Positions 34,294-42,439 are shown, counted from the stretch's first letter. The stretch is 64,000 nucleotides of DNA from Pseudomonas fragi (GCF_025426255.1 NZ_CP104861.1:1922001-1986000); one strand, 5' to 3'. Notes: a model not told the origin generated them from the sequence alone. Translations and numbers: made by a program.

Positions 34294-34377
34294 ATGAACA
34301 AGATGGCTTGGTTTTTGGGCGGCTTTTTGGTGCTGACCATCGGCATCGGTATTTTGGCGACGATTCCGCCGGGTTAA
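34294..34377 (+). CDS. 27-residue single-helix membrane microprotein
   Basis: ATG at 34294 to TAA at 34377 encodes MNKMAWFLGGFLVLTIGIGI followed by LATIPPG. It has a GGGGA ribosome-binding site 6-9 bases upstream, one hydrophobic helix (about residues 5-23) and an IPPG end, all signs of a real small membrane protein of the CydX/KdpF size class, though I recognise no known family. It lies 166 bases after the LysR gene, and its stop overlaps the MerR gene's stop on the other strand by 4 bases. Partner and role unknown. Confidence 0.6.
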   Translation: MNKMAWFLGGFLVLTIGIGILATIPPG

Positions 34378-34742
34378 TGCGCAGCCTTTGCCAGCGCCAG
34401 TGGGCAAACCAGTTTTGCCCGCTCGGCCAGGACACTTCTAAGTTGCTGCATCTGTGCGATGCGCTGATCAAGAATCTGTAATTTTTGGGCAAAAATCTCT
34501 GCCAGCAGCGCCACGGGTTCTTCTGTGGCAGTCCACAACATGGGCAGGTTTTCGCCGATCTCGGCCAATGAAAAGCCCAACTGTTGCGCCATCTTGATGT
34601 ACCCGACCAATTGCACCGTTTCAGGTGTGTAGCAGCGATAGCCGTTGGCGCTGCGGGTTGAGCCAATCAATCCTTTCTCCTCGTAAAAGCGCAAGGCATC
34701 CGGGCTGGTTCCGGTCAATCCGGCGATCTGGCCAATCTTCAT
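34374..34742 (-). CDS. MerR-family regulator
   Basis: A 122-residue MerR-type regulator: a winged helix at the N-terminus (MKIGQIAGLTGTSPDALRFYEEKGLI, then GYRCYTPETVQLVGYIKMAQ) and a long dimerising helix (about 76-110). The short C-terminus has one Cys (LVCPLALAK) but no CxC/CxxC metal-binding loop, so a metal sensor of the CueR/ZntR type is unlikely; a small organic or redox signal is more probable. It diverges from the membrane protein gene at 34819, and a MerR-type promoter lies between them. Confidence 0.88.
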   Translation of the reverse strand: MKIGQIAGLTGTSPDALRFYEEKGLIGSTRSANGYRCYTPETVQLVGYIKMAQQLGFSLAEIGENLPMLWTATEEPVALLAEIFAQKLQILDQRIAQMQQLRSVLAERAKLVCPLALAKAAH

Positions 34743-34760
34743 GGTGTTCCCTCACGAGTG

Positions 34761-34792
34761 TTGACTCTGGACTTAGGTCCAGGGTTTAGCCT
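34761..34792 (+). promoter_or_regulatory. MerR-type promoter with dyad in a 20-bp spacer
   Basis: TTGACT (34761-34766) and TAGCCT (34787-34792) are separated by 20 bases, longer than the normal 17. The spacer begins with the perfect dyad CTGGAC-TTAG-GTCCAG (34767-34782). Overlong spacer plus central dyad is the hallmark of promoters untwisted by MerR activators. It reads toward the gene at 34819. Confidence 0.75.
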
Positions 34793-34818
34793 GGCGTTTT
34801 CGATAGTGAGGTAATGCA

Positions 34819-35235
34819 ATGATCGACTCAAGAACGAACCTGAAAATTGTCCGTGCCAGTGCCTGGTATGACTTGATTGTTACTTCTGCGCTAATGACGC
34901 CCTGGACGGCGGCGCTGCTGCTGAGTGTGCTCGCAGGCTGGTCTGCGCAACTAGGGCTTGAGCGAGTGTTTCCAGCCTTGGATGCTACGCAAATGATGCT
35001 GGCTAACTTGCTGGGTAGTGTCGTAGTGGTGTGGTCGTTATGGCGGGTACGTCATGCCAGCCAGCGGGTCGGCCGGTACGATGCATTGGCCAGAGTGTTG
35101 TTTGCGGTGTGGCAGGTGTATGCGGTGAGCCAGGGTACCAGTTACCTGATTCTGCTGGTTACGGCGATGGAGATCGTGTTCGGTATTGCACAGTTGTTGC
35201 CTGTGCGGGCCCCACACCAACCTGACATCCTGTAG
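34819..35235 (+). CDS. Small integral membrane protein under MerR control
   Basis: A 138-residue protein with about four hydrophobic segments (DLIVTSALMTPWTAALLLSVL, MMLANLLGSVVVVWSLW, ALARVLFAVWQVYAV, YLILLVTAMEIVFGIAQLL). No signal peptide, metal motif or catalytic residue stands out, and I do not recognise a named family. It is the only gene downstream of the MerR-type promoter, so its job is linked to the signal read by that regulator. The stop codon overlaps the start of the inverted repeat at 35233. Confidence 0.75.
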   Translation: MIDSRTNLKIVRASAWYDLIVTSALMTPWTAALLLSVLAGWSAQLGLERVFPALDATQMMLANLLGSVVVVWSLWRVRHASQRVGRYDALARVLFAVWQVYAVSQGTSYLILLVTAMEIVFGIAQLLPVRAPHQPDIL

Positions 35236-35332
35236 TCGCTGCCGCAGGTTGCGATGGGGGGTATAGCGGTCCCGCTCTCAAGATTACAAGAGAAGGTCCT
35301 GCGGCCCTTATCGCAGCCTGCGGCAGCGACTA
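35233..35332. repeat. Long inverted repeat at a convergent junction (copy 3)
   Basis: Arms of 22 bases (35233-35254 and 35311-35332) match with one mismatch and share the TAGTCGCTGCCGCAGG core with the larger copies at 25069 and 43077. It lies between the 3' ends of the membrane protein and megL genes. Confidence 0.75.
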
Positions 35333-35339
35333 CCAGCTT

Positions 35340-36530
35340 TCAATGCAGCGCCTGCTCTATATCCGCCAGCAAATCGGCAATGTCCTCAAGCCCCACAGCC
35401 AATCGCACCAGACCCTCGCTGATGCCGTGCCGTGCGCGTTCCTCCAGGGTGTAGGTGGAGTGGGTCATGCTCGCCGGGTGTTGTGCCAGTGACTCGGCGC
35501 CTCCCAGGCTCACCGCACGACTGAACAGTTGCAGGGCATTCATAAAGCGCTGGCCTGCAGCCAGACCGCCTTTGAGTTCAAAGGCAATCATGCCTCCCGG
35601 CAGCTTCATCTGCCTGGAGGCCAGTTCGTATTGTGGGAAGGAGGGAAGGCCGGGGTAGGCAACCCATTCTACTGCGGGATGATCCTGCAACATTTGCGCG
35701 ATGACCTGGGCGCTGCTGCAATGGCGATCCATGCGCAATGCCAGGGTCTTGATGCCGCGCATCAACAGGTGGGCATCCTGCGGCGACAGCACTGCACCGG
35801 TCAGATCCTTCAGGCCTTGCAGGCGAATCCGGTCTGCCAGGATTTGGCGGGTGACCACCATGCCGGCGGTGATATCGCTATGCCCGCTCAGGTACTTGGT
35901 GGCCGAATGCACCACCACATCGGCGCCCATTTCCAGAGGGCGTTGTAAATACGGGGTGCAGTAGGTGTTATCGATCACCACGATTATGTCGCTGTGCTTG
36001 TGGGCAATGTCTGAGACGGCTGCGATGTCCACCAATTGCATGTTTGGATTAGCCGGTGTTTCGAAGTAGATCATCCGCGTTGCGGGGCTGATAGCGGCTT
36101 GCAGATCGGTCAGGTTGGACATGTCCACGTGCTTGACCACAACCCCGAACTCACCGATGCCGTGATGCAACAGGGCGAAGGTGCAGCCATACAATGTGCG
36201 GCTGACGATGATTTCGTCGCCGGGTCTGAGCAGGGTCCAGAAGGTCGCGGCAATCGCACCCATGCCGGAACTGAAGGCTACACCTGCTTCGCCGTTTTCC
36301 AGCGCCGCCATACGACTTTCCAACAGCGCCAGGGTCGGGTTGGAGATGCGGGTATAGAAATGCCCGCTCTGTTCCCCGGCAAAACAGGCTGCGCCGTACT
36401 CGACCGATGCAAAGGCAAAGGTAGAAGTCAGGTAAATGGGCGGTATCAGTGCACCGTGGTTCTCCAGTGCGTTGTAACCGTAATGTATTGCGCGGGTAGA
36501 AAAGCCGAAGTTGTTATGTTTATCGTTCAT
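35340..36530 (-). CDS. megL: L-methionine gamma-lyase
   Basis: A 396-residue PLP enzyme of the Cys/Met metabolism family. It cleaves methionine to methanethiol, 2-oxobutyrate and ammonia. The PLP lysine is in SATKYLSGH (near residue 209), and Cys116 in LYGCTF, a residue distinctive of true methionine gamma-lyases and absent from most cystathionine enzymes, is kept. The sequence is very close in wording to the P. putida MdeA/MegL I know. A divergent Lrp-type gene (mdeR) follows the P. putida arrangement, but mdeB, which lies downstream of mdeA there, is missing; a repeat lies there instead. Confidence 0.93.
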   Translation of the reverse strand: MNDKHNNFGFSTRAIHYGYNALENHGALIPPIYLTSTFAFASVEYGAACFAGEQSGHFYTRISNPTLALLESRMAALENGEAGVAFSSGMGAIAATFWTLLRPGDEIIVSRTLYGCTFALLHHGIGEFGVVVKHVDMSNLTDLQAAISPATRMIYFETPANPNMQLVDIAAVSDIAHKHSDIIVVIDNTYCTPYLQRPLEMGADVVVHSATKYLSGHSDITAGMVVTRQILADRIRLQGLKDLTGAVLSPQDAHLLMRGIKTLALRMDRHCSSAQVIAQMLQDHPAVEWVAYPGLPSFPQYELASRQMKLPGGMIAFELKGGLAAGQRFMNALQLFSRAVSLGGAESLAQHPASMTHSTYTLEERARHGISEGLVRLAVGLEDIADLLADIEQALH

Positions 36531-36600
36531 GCTGAGCTCTCCGATATTTCCTACAATGCTATGCTTTAAATAGACGTGAAAAATTCCAAATTTGCCTGTA

Positions 36601-36615
36601 AATACTAAGTGTATT
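36601..36615. promoter_or_regulatory. Candidate MdeR (Lrp-type) operator
   Basis: AATAC-TAAGT-GTATT is a perfect 15-bp dyad in the AT-rich megL/mdeR divergent gap, 39 bases before the mdeR start and 70 before megL. Its length and AT content suit an Lrp/AsnC-family dimer. Confidence 0.4.
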
Positions 36616-36654
36616 AGAACAAAACCAAGTCACAGCGTTTTTTAGAGGCACATT

Positions 36655-37125
36655 ATGCCAACTGCTCTGGATCGAACTGATAAAGCCCTTCTCGCTGCAC
36701 TGCAAGGTAATGCCCGACTCACCGTCGCTGAGTTGGCCGAGAGCGTTTCGCTGACGACCTCACCGTGTTGGCGGCGGGTAAAAATACTGGAAGAGAGCGG
36801 GATTATTACGGGCTATCAGGCTGTTCTTTCGCCCAAGGAGTTGGGCTACGGAGTCACCGCTTTTGTCAGTGTGATGATGGAGTCGCACTCTCAGGAAGTG
36901 GCCAGGAAATTTGAGCAGCGCTTACTGGAAATCCCTGAAATCATTGCCTGTCACAATGTTTCGGGGCGTTATGATTTTTTGTTGGAAGTAGTGGCCAAAG
37001 ATCTGGAGTCCTTCGGCGAATTTGCCCGAGAGGTCCTGCAAGCCTTGCCTGCGGTCAAGGAGATTTATTCGAGTTTTTCGTATAAATCGGTCAAGCCGCG
37101 GCGAGTGGTTCCCGTCATCGGTTGA
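36655..37125 (+). CDS. mdeR: Lrp/AsnC-family regulator MdeR of methionine gamma-lyase
   Basis: A 156-residue Lrp-family protein: an N-terminal HTH (LDRTDKALLAALQGNARLTVAELAESV, SPCWRRVKILEESGII) and a C-terminal RAM ligand domain (about 65-150, with the HNVSGRYDFLLEVV strand). It diverges from megL over 124 bases. In P. putida the gene in this position, mdeR, activates mdeA in response to L-methionine; I infer the same role here from position and family. Confidence 0.85.
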   Translation: MPTALDRTDKALLAALQGNARLTVAELAESVSLTTSPCWRRVKILEESGIITGYQAVLSPKELGYGVTAFVSVMMESHSQEVARKFEQRLLEIPEIIACHNVSGRYDFLLEVVAKDLESFGEFAREVLQALPAVKEIYSSFSYKSVKPRRVVPVIG

Positions 37126-37298
37126 GGGCGGTTATTCATTGTCACACTGTGAAGTATGCGAACTTTATATCCGCCATGTGATGGGGCTGTAAGCGTATTC
37201 TGTTAACGATGTAGTCCTGGTCTGTTAGTAGTTATTTGGCAGGCGGTAAAGGTTTTAAATGGTTCACTTTTAATTTTGTTTATTAAGAGTAAATAACC

Positions 37299-37982
37299 AT
37301 GTTGACCCGTGAAATCATGTTGCGGCTTTTTCCAAAAAGCGCTGCGTTTGTCGATGTGTATATGCCTTTTGTGCAGGCAATGACCCGCCAGCGGCTGATC
37401 AATACTCCCAAGCGCATGGCCGCTTTTTTAGCCCAGGTCGGGCATGAAAGTGCAGGTTTTAGTGTCCTTGTCGAAAACCTCAATTACAGCGCTGACGGCC
37501 TGGCCGCGACGTGGGGCTCACGTTTTGCGCAGAAAAATTCGGCCGGCCAATACCTCACAGTGATGGATGGAGGCCGGGCACGGCGCCTGCCCAATAGCGA
37601 CGCACAGAGGCTGCATCGCAGGCCTGAAGCAATCGCCAACCGTGTTTACAGTGACCGCCTGGGCAATGGTTCCGAGGCTTCGGGAGATGGCTGGCGGTAT
37701 CGTGGCAGAGGGCTGATCCAGGTAACCGGCAAAAGCAACTATCAACAATGCAGTCTTGGACTGTTCGGCGATGACCGATTACTGGCCGCCCCACAACAAT
37801 TGCAGGAGTGGCCCTGGGCAGTTGAATCGGCAGGCTGGTACTGGAACTCGCGCAATGTAAATGCTCTGGCAGACGGGGACGACTTTGAGCACGTTACAAA
37901 AGCAATTAACGGCGGCCTTAATGGCCAGCCGCATCGATTGGCTCTTTACCGGCAGGCCCTGGACTTGTTACCGGCGGCCTGA
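37299..37982 (+). CDS. GH19 chitinase/endolysin-like hydrolase
   Basis: A 227-residue glycoside hydrolase family 19 protein. The catalytic Glu is in AQVGHESAGF (about 46-55), followed by the family's Tyr/Gly-rich region (GWRYRGRGLIQVTGKSNY, about 130-147) and AGWYWNSRNVNALAD near 180. GH19 enzymes of this short form cut peptidoglycan or chitin and are common as phage or pyocin endolysins. There is no signal peptide, and I see no phage, holin or pyocin gene nearby, so this is an isolated lysozyme-like gene or a domesticated one. Confidence 0.85.
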   Translation: MLTREIMLRLFPKSAAFVDVYMPFVQAMTRQRLINTPKRMAAFLAQVGHESAGFSVLVENLNYSADGLAATWGSRFAQKNSAGQYLTVMDGGRARRLPNSDAQRLHRRPEAIANRVYSDRLGNGSEASGDGWRYRGRGLIQVTGKSNYQQCSLGLFGDDRLLAAPQQLQEWPWAVESAGWYWNSRNVNALADGDDFEHVTKAINGGLNGQPHRLALYRQALDLLPAA

Positions 37983-38070
37983 CAGATTTTATTTCAGTCA
38001 GCCAGACAGTGTTATCAGTCCATAATGCCCACCGATTTGCCCCTAGCCATTTTGGAGTCATGGATCAGTG

Positions 38071-38604
38071 ATGTTTGAGATAAAGCCGATGAGCCCCGAA
38101 ATTTACCGTCAGCAAACCCGTCGCAGTACGTTTTATATCGCGTTGACGTTTGTGGTACTGGCCCTGCTGGTGTCCGGGCTGGCGGTCATGATGCTGGGGG
38201 TCGCTGGTGGCGATAACTTCAGCTTGAATCTGGCGGGGGTCATTGTCGCCTTGATCGCGACCCTGCTGCTGGTACGTTACCGGTTTTGGTCACAGCCCTG
38301 GATGGCGCCTGCGGTCTACGGCTGGCAACTCAAGCGCAGCCTGATGAAGGTCACCAATGTCATGCATCACGTGACAGCGGGGGTAATGGCGGGGGATGTT
38401 GCGGCAATGAAGCTGCTGCGTTTTTATCATTTGGGTGTGACCCAGATGTACCAGCTGGACGCCAACACCAGTGCATTAAGCCAGATGCTGCGAGAAATCG
38501 ATTTGCACAAGGCGCGTCTTGAAGCGCTGGGTATTGAAACAGAACAGACCCGGCTTGATCCTGCCTGGATTGATGCCGTAAAGCAGTTTGCTCCGCTGAA
38601 GTAA
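38071..38604 (+). CDS. DUF3087 inner-membrane protein
   Basis: A 177-residue protein with two adjacent membrane helices (about 21-43 and 52-70: FYIALTFVVLALLVSGLAVMML and SLNLAGVIVALIATLLLV) and a cytosolic helical C-terminal part. It matches DUF3087, a family of unknown function in gammaproteobacteria. GGAG lies 13 bases before the ATG; a GTG one codon earlier (38068) would have better spacing and is a real alternative. Monocistronic, convergent with ppnN. Confidence 0.8.
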   Translation: MFEIKPMSPEIYRQQTRRSTFYIALTFVVLALLVSGLAVMMLGVAGGDNFSLNLAGVIVALIATLLLVRYRFWSQPWMAPAVYGWQLKRSLMKVTNVMHHVTAGVMAGDVAAMKLLRFYHLGVTQMYQLDANTSALSQMLREIDLHKARLEALGIETEQTRLDPAWIDAVKQFAPLK

Positions 38605-38679
38605 GGCCGCGATGGGCAGGCCAGGCGAGGCGCGTGATGACATTCCGCGTTTCGCTTGGCAAGCCCTTTTGGATGGGGT

Positions 38680-40053
38680 TTAGCTTACGACTCGATAGCA
38701 CGGCACATAGGCTGCGCCGCCTGGAAGCTTCATGCGGTTTTGTTCAACGAATGCTTGCAGCAGTTTGTCCAGAGGCTTCATCACAGCCGCGTCGCCATGA
38801 ATCTCGTAAGGCCCATGCTGCTCGATCAGGTGGATGCCTTTCTCTTTCACGTTCCCCGACACAATCCCGGAAAAAGCCTGGCGCAAATTGATTGCCAATT
38901 CGTGCGCGGGCATGTCGCGCCGCAGTTGCAGGCTCGCCATGTTGGCGTGGGTCGGGTCGAAGGGGCGTTGAAAGCCTTCGTCGATTTTCAATAGCCAGTT
39001 GAAGTGGAATGCGTCATTGCGCTCGCGACGGAACTGTTTCACCGCCTTGAGCCCTGCGGTCATGTGGCGGGCCACTTCGGCCGGGTTGTCGATGATGATC
39101 TGATAGTGCTGTTGCGCTTCCTCACCGAGGGTAGCGCCTACAAACTCATGCAATTGCTGCAGGTAGGGCTCGGCCTCTTTGGGACCGGTCAACACAACCG
39201 GGAATGGCACATCCTTGTTTTCCGGGTGCATCAGAATGCCCAGCAGGTACAGGAATTCTTCGGCTGTACCGGCACCGCCCGGAAAGATGATCACGCCGTG
39301 GCCAACCCGGACAAAGGCTTCAAGGCGCTTTTCGATGTCCGGCAGGATCACCAGCTCGTTGACGATAGGGTTCGGTGCCTCGGCAGCGATGATGCCTGGC
39401 TCGGTGAGGCCCAAATAACGGCCGCCGGTCAGGCGCTGTTTGGCGTGGGAAATGGTGGCGCCTTTCATCGGGCCTTTCATCACGCCAGGACCGCAGCCCG
39501 TACAGATATCAAGGCTACGCAGGCCCAGTTCGTGGCCGACTTTTTTGGTGTACTTGTACTCTTCGGTGTTGATCGAGTGACCACCCCAGCACACCACGAT
39601 TTTTGGCTCGACGCCGGGGCGGAGCGTGCGGGCATTGCGCAGCAGGTGAAACACGTAGTCGGTGATGCCCTGAGAGCTGCTCAGGTCGATACGGGGGCTG
39701 TCCAGGCCGCTCTGGGTGTAGACGATGTCGCGCAGGGCGCTGAACAACATCTCACGGGTACTGGCGATCATTTCGCCATCGACAAATGCATCGGCTGGAG
39801 CGTTGAGCAGTTCAAGACGCACGCCGCGGTCTTGCTGATGAATCCGGACTTCGAAATCCTGATAGGCCTCAAGGATGGTTTTAGCGTTATCGACATGAGC
39901 GCCGGTGTTCAAAATAGCCAGTACGCACTGGCGAAACAGCGTGTAGCTGGTGCCTGAGCCAACTTCGCTCAGCTGTTGCACTTCACGTTGGGAGAGTGTT
40001 TCCAGACTGCCCTTGGGGCTTACGGAGGCGTTGATGACTTGTCTTTGGACCAT
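38680..40053 (-). CDS. ppnN: Nucleotide 5'-monophosphate nucleosidase PpnN
   Basis: A 457-residue protein of the LOG/YgdH family. The active-site motif FPGGAGTAEEFLYLLG is in the central Rossmann-like domain and CTGCGPGVMKGPMKGA shapes the nucleotide pocket; both flanks carry the N- and C-terminal domains of full-length PpnN. The enzyme cleaves the N-glycosidic bond of nucleoside monophosphates, salvaging bases, and in E. coli is stimulated by (p)ppGpp. The ATG at 40053 is chosen because AAGGAAG precedes it by 7 bases and it gives the usual length; the frame is open 111 bases further up. Confidence 0.93.
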   Translation of the reverse strand: MVQRQVINASVSPKGSLETLSQREVQQLSEVGSGTSYTLFRQCVLAILNTGAHVDNAKTILEAYQDFEVRIHQQDRGVRLELLNAPADAFVDGEMIASTREMLFSALRDIVYTQSGLDSPRIDLSSSQGITDYVFHLLRNARTLRPGVEPKIVVCWGGHSINTEEYKYTKKVGHELGLRSLDICTGCGPGVMKGPMKGATISHAKQRLTGGRYLGLTEPGIIAAEAPNPIVNELVILPDIEKRLEAFVRVGHGVIIFPGGAGTAEEFLYLLGILMHPENKDVPFPVVLTGPKEAEPYLQQLHEFVGATLGEEAQQHYQIIIDNPAEVARHMTAGLKAVKQFRRERNDAFHFNWLLKIDEGFQRPFDPTHANMASLQLRRDMPAHELAINLRQAFSGIVSGNVKEKGIHLIEQHGPYEIHGDAAVMKPLDKLLQAFVEQNRMKLPGGAAYVPCYRVVS

Positions 40054-40298
40054 TACGGGCTTCCTTGAGCGGGGTCGAAAATTGCTTGGCACAGCCATTG
40101 AGTTCATGTCAGCAGTGCAGATTTGCCGAGCGAGGCGTCCCAACTCTCGCGTCTTTAGATTCATCTGCTTTAAGCATAGTAGCCTTCGGGCATGGATTTA
40201 GAAGTGCCTGAGGCTCTATCCCGCTACAGTAGCAGCAGTGAGCAGTGCAAAATACGCAGCACCTCTACAAGTCTCTGAAACAGAAAAAGGACAGGTTG

Positions 40299-40619
40299 AT
40301 GATTATCACCACCACACACAGCATTGATGGCCGAAAAATCACTGACTACCTAGGGGTTGTCAGCGCCGAGTCGGTACACGGAATTAACGTGGTGCGAGAC
40401 TTTTTTACCGGAGTGCGCGATTTTTTTGGTGGCCGGTCTCAGACACTGGAACGAGCGCTGAAGGAAGCTCGAGCAGAGGTCACGGATGAAATTCGTGACA
40501 GGGCCAGAGCCATGGGGGCAGATGCAATTGTGGGGCTGGATTTTGAAATCAGTATGCCGTCAGGTCGTGGCGGGATGTTGGTGGTTTTTGCCACTGGCAC
40601 TGCAGTGCGTTTGAACTGA
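40299..40619 (+). CDS. YbjQ-family heavy-metal-binding-domain protein
   Basis: A 106-residue YbjQ/UPF0145 protein. The start MIITTTHSIDGRKITDYLGV, the RDFFTGVRDFFGGRSQTLERAL segment and the end GADAIVGLDFEISMPSG are characteristic. The family forms a pentameric dodecin-like fold; its function is unproven and 'metal-binding' rests on annotation history only. AAGGA sits 7 bases before the chosen ATG; the open frame begins 54 bases earlier. Confidence 0.85.
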   Translation: MIITTTHSIDGRKITDYLGVVSAESVHGINVVRDFFTGVRDFFGGRSQTLERALKEARAEVTDEIRDRARAMGADAIVGLDFEISMPSGRGGMLVVFATGTAVRLN

Positions 40620-40629
40620 GGGATGAGGA

Positions 40630-40653
40630 TTCGACCGCGTTAACGCGGTCGAA
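40630..40653. terminator. Perfect palindrome, probable bidirectional terminator
   Basis: TTCGACCGCG and CGCGGTCGAA flank TTAA to make a perfect 24-bp palindrome between the stops of the YbjQ and DUF1269 genes. It should fold into a strong hairpin for transcripts from either side, though no T-run follows. Confidence 0.55.
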
Positions 40654-40668
40654 GGGGCTGGTGCCGGC

Positions 40669-41214
40669 TTAAACCGTTTTGGCCAAAGGCACGCCAGCGG
40701 TGGTTTTGGACAGTGCGTCCTGCAGCTTTTGCTCTTGTTCCGGCGACAGGGAGGTACGCAATACCTTGCCCTTGAAGTCTGAATCTTCGAGTTCTTTCAG
40801 AACTTTCTCAGGCTGGAACTTGCGCAGCAATACGAACAGGGCGGAGGAGTCGTTGGGGATCGTTTCGCTCAACGACTTGATGAAATCGTCATCAATCCCG
40901 TAATCGCTCAACGAACCCGAAAGCGCGCCAGTACCGGCGCCCAGTGCGCCACCGATGGCAAAGCCTGCCAGAGGGTTAAGAAACAACAGCCCGACCAGTG
41001 CGCCCCACAAGCCGCCAGTTACCAGGCCAGAAGTAGCCCCAATAGCGGTCAGGTTTACGCTTTGCTTGATATGGATCTTGCCTTCGGCATTGCGCACAAC
41101 AATGACCGCATCTTCCAGCTCAACCAGGTGCTCTTTGCTCAGCGAAACCATTTTGGTGAGGGCGCGATCAGCTTTTTCGGTGTCTGAAAATCCCACTACG
41201 ATTAAATCGGACAT
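40669..41214 (-). CDS. DUF1269 membrane-associated protein
   Basis: A 181-residue protein: an N-terminal alpha/beta part (MSDLIVVGFSDTEKADRALTKM), a central Gly/Ala-rich hydrophobic hairpin (about 62-110: GATSGLVTGGLWGALVGLLFLNPLAGFAIGGALGAG), and a second alpha/beta part (SDYGIDDDFIKSL, ALFVLLRKFQPEKVLKEL). This is the DUF1269 layout, often stress-induced; function unknown. The second of two close ATGs is chosen because AAGGA is 9 bases before it but only 1 base before the first (41223). Confidence 0.83.
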   Translation of the reverse strand: MSDLIVVGFSDTEKADRALTKMVSLSKEHLVELEDAVIVVRNAEGKIHIKQSVNLTAIGATSGLVTGGLWGALVGLLFLNPLAGFAIGGALGAGTGALSGSLSDYGIDDDFIKSLSETIPNDSSALFVLLRKFQPEKVLKELEDSDFKGKVLRTSLSPEQEQKLQDALSKTTAGVPLAKTV

Positions 41215-41511
41215 GTCTTTCATTCCTTGAGGGTACAGGTCCAGCCCGCTGAAGGGCTGAATTGAGGAGGAGTCTCTCAAGACGTCACAACACAAACGCC
41301 TTGGCGCGCAGCGGTTCAGGTGCTTTGAGCCTTCTGCGAGGAATGAGCGTGGTCGCTAACCTTGAAACGGTCAAGTCGACAAGACATATCTCTTAACAAA
41401 GAGACAGGGCAGCATGGTGGAGATGCTGGGGCGGGAGCAGGTTTTGAATGTTTTGAGGAGGGCTGGCTGAGCAGCCCTGACACTCAAGCCTAGGGCTGAT
41501 ACCTCACAGGC

Positions 41512-41706
41512 TTACGGCTGATCGTTTTTTTCCGGTGCATTCAATCCGGCCTGGATACGTTGGTAAATCTCTTCACGGTGAACGGCAACATCCTTCGGCG
41601 CATTGATGCCGATTCTGACCTGTTGGCCGCTGACACCTAAAATAGTGATCGTAATATCGTCACCGATGTTTATGCTTTCACCAACTTTACGGGTGAGTAT
41701 CAGCAT
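41512..41706 (-). CDS. rsmE: CsrA-family translational regulator, RsmE type
   Basis: A 64-residue CsrA/RsmA-family protein. It binds GGA motifs near ribosome-binding sites to repress translation of secondary-metabolism and biofilm mRNAs, and is titrated by RsmX/Y/Z RNAs. [20 protein letters not shown] and the essential [10 protein letters not shown] helix (Arg44) are intact. The N-terminal [19 protein letters not shown] wording fits RsmE of the P. fluorescens group better than RsmA (which has TLMVGDDVTVTVLG). AAGGAG lies 7 bases before the ATG and is itself a GGA site, consistent with autoregulation. Confidence 0.93.
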   Translation of the reverse strand: MLILTRKVGESINIGDDITITILGVSGQQVRIGINAPKDVAVHREEIYQRIQAGLNAPEKNDQP

Positions 41707-41958
41707 TTTTTTCTCCTTGATGGCTTTGTAAGGCACGTCTCTGAGACGGTGCGGCTTCGGTCATGACTACAGAATACTGCGAAGTGCGTATAAATGCGCC
41801 GCTCATTACAGACGACATGGCCAGAGGTTTGATTCCCAGCATAGGGAAAATTCTCGCGTATGAGCCTTAAATTGGGGCGTATTTGATTTGTTCAAGGAGA
41901 GCAAAGGCCGTTGCCCCAGTGATAAAATCGACCCATTCAAACAGACAGGGGAAACGCA

Positions 41959-42315
41959 GTGCGTAAAGTCATCGTGATGACAGCAATATTGGCCTTGACG
42001 GCTTGCGGTCAGGAGTCTAACGATAAAATCCAGCGGGCTAAAGCTGCTTCTGAAGCAACGATGGTTCAGGCCCCCGTTGGTCATTGGGCGTTAGAGATCA
42101 CTGAGGGCCAGAGAGCGACCATTACTGACACCACCGGAAGGCTTCTTGACAACGGTTTCACTCCTTATATTTTTGAGAGTGGCGGCGTTCAACACTTCTT
42201 GATTGGGCCGTTCACCACCGAGGCTCAAGCTGTGCAAGCGCAGGAAAAGATGAAGCTCAAGCGCAAACTCGACGGCATCGAAACCAACGTGATTGAGTTG
42301 CCCGCAGCGAACTAA
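41959..42315 (+). CDS. Small lipoprotein with a SPOR-like domain
   Basis: A 118-residue lipoprotein: the leader MRKVIVMTAILALTAC carries a lipobox (LTAC, Cys16). The mature part ends in a small alpha/beta fold (TPYIFESGGVQHFLIGPFTTEAQAVQAQEKM) that looks like a SPOR domain, which binds denuded peptidoglycan at division sites. Start is GTG with GGGGA 6 bases upstream. Its gene diverges from rsmE and is followed by the RutR-like gene. Confidence 0.7.
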   Translation: MRKVIVMTAILALTACGQESNDKIQRAKAASEATMVQAPVGHWALEITEGQRATITDTTGRLLDNGFTPYIFESGGVQHFLIGPFTTEAQAVQAQEKMKLKRKLDGIETNVIELPAAN

Positions 42316-42439
42316 GCCAGTGCAGCGCGTCTCGTAGCAGCCTAAGCGTAGCTGCAACAGGCGCTATTCGATGCGTTGCGCAGGAAATATTTGCTCACTC
42401 GGCATCTGTCGAAGAAGCACGACCGCAAGGGCATTGGCC

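Noticed and set aside
37299..37982. Evidence for a prophage around the GH19 gene
   Set aside because: Both neighbours are ordinary chromosomal genes and no phage structural, holin or integrase gene is present.
40630..40653. Reading this palindrome as an integration or attachment site
   Set aside because: No integrase, no flanking direct repeat and no foreign gene nearby; a terminator is the simpler reading.
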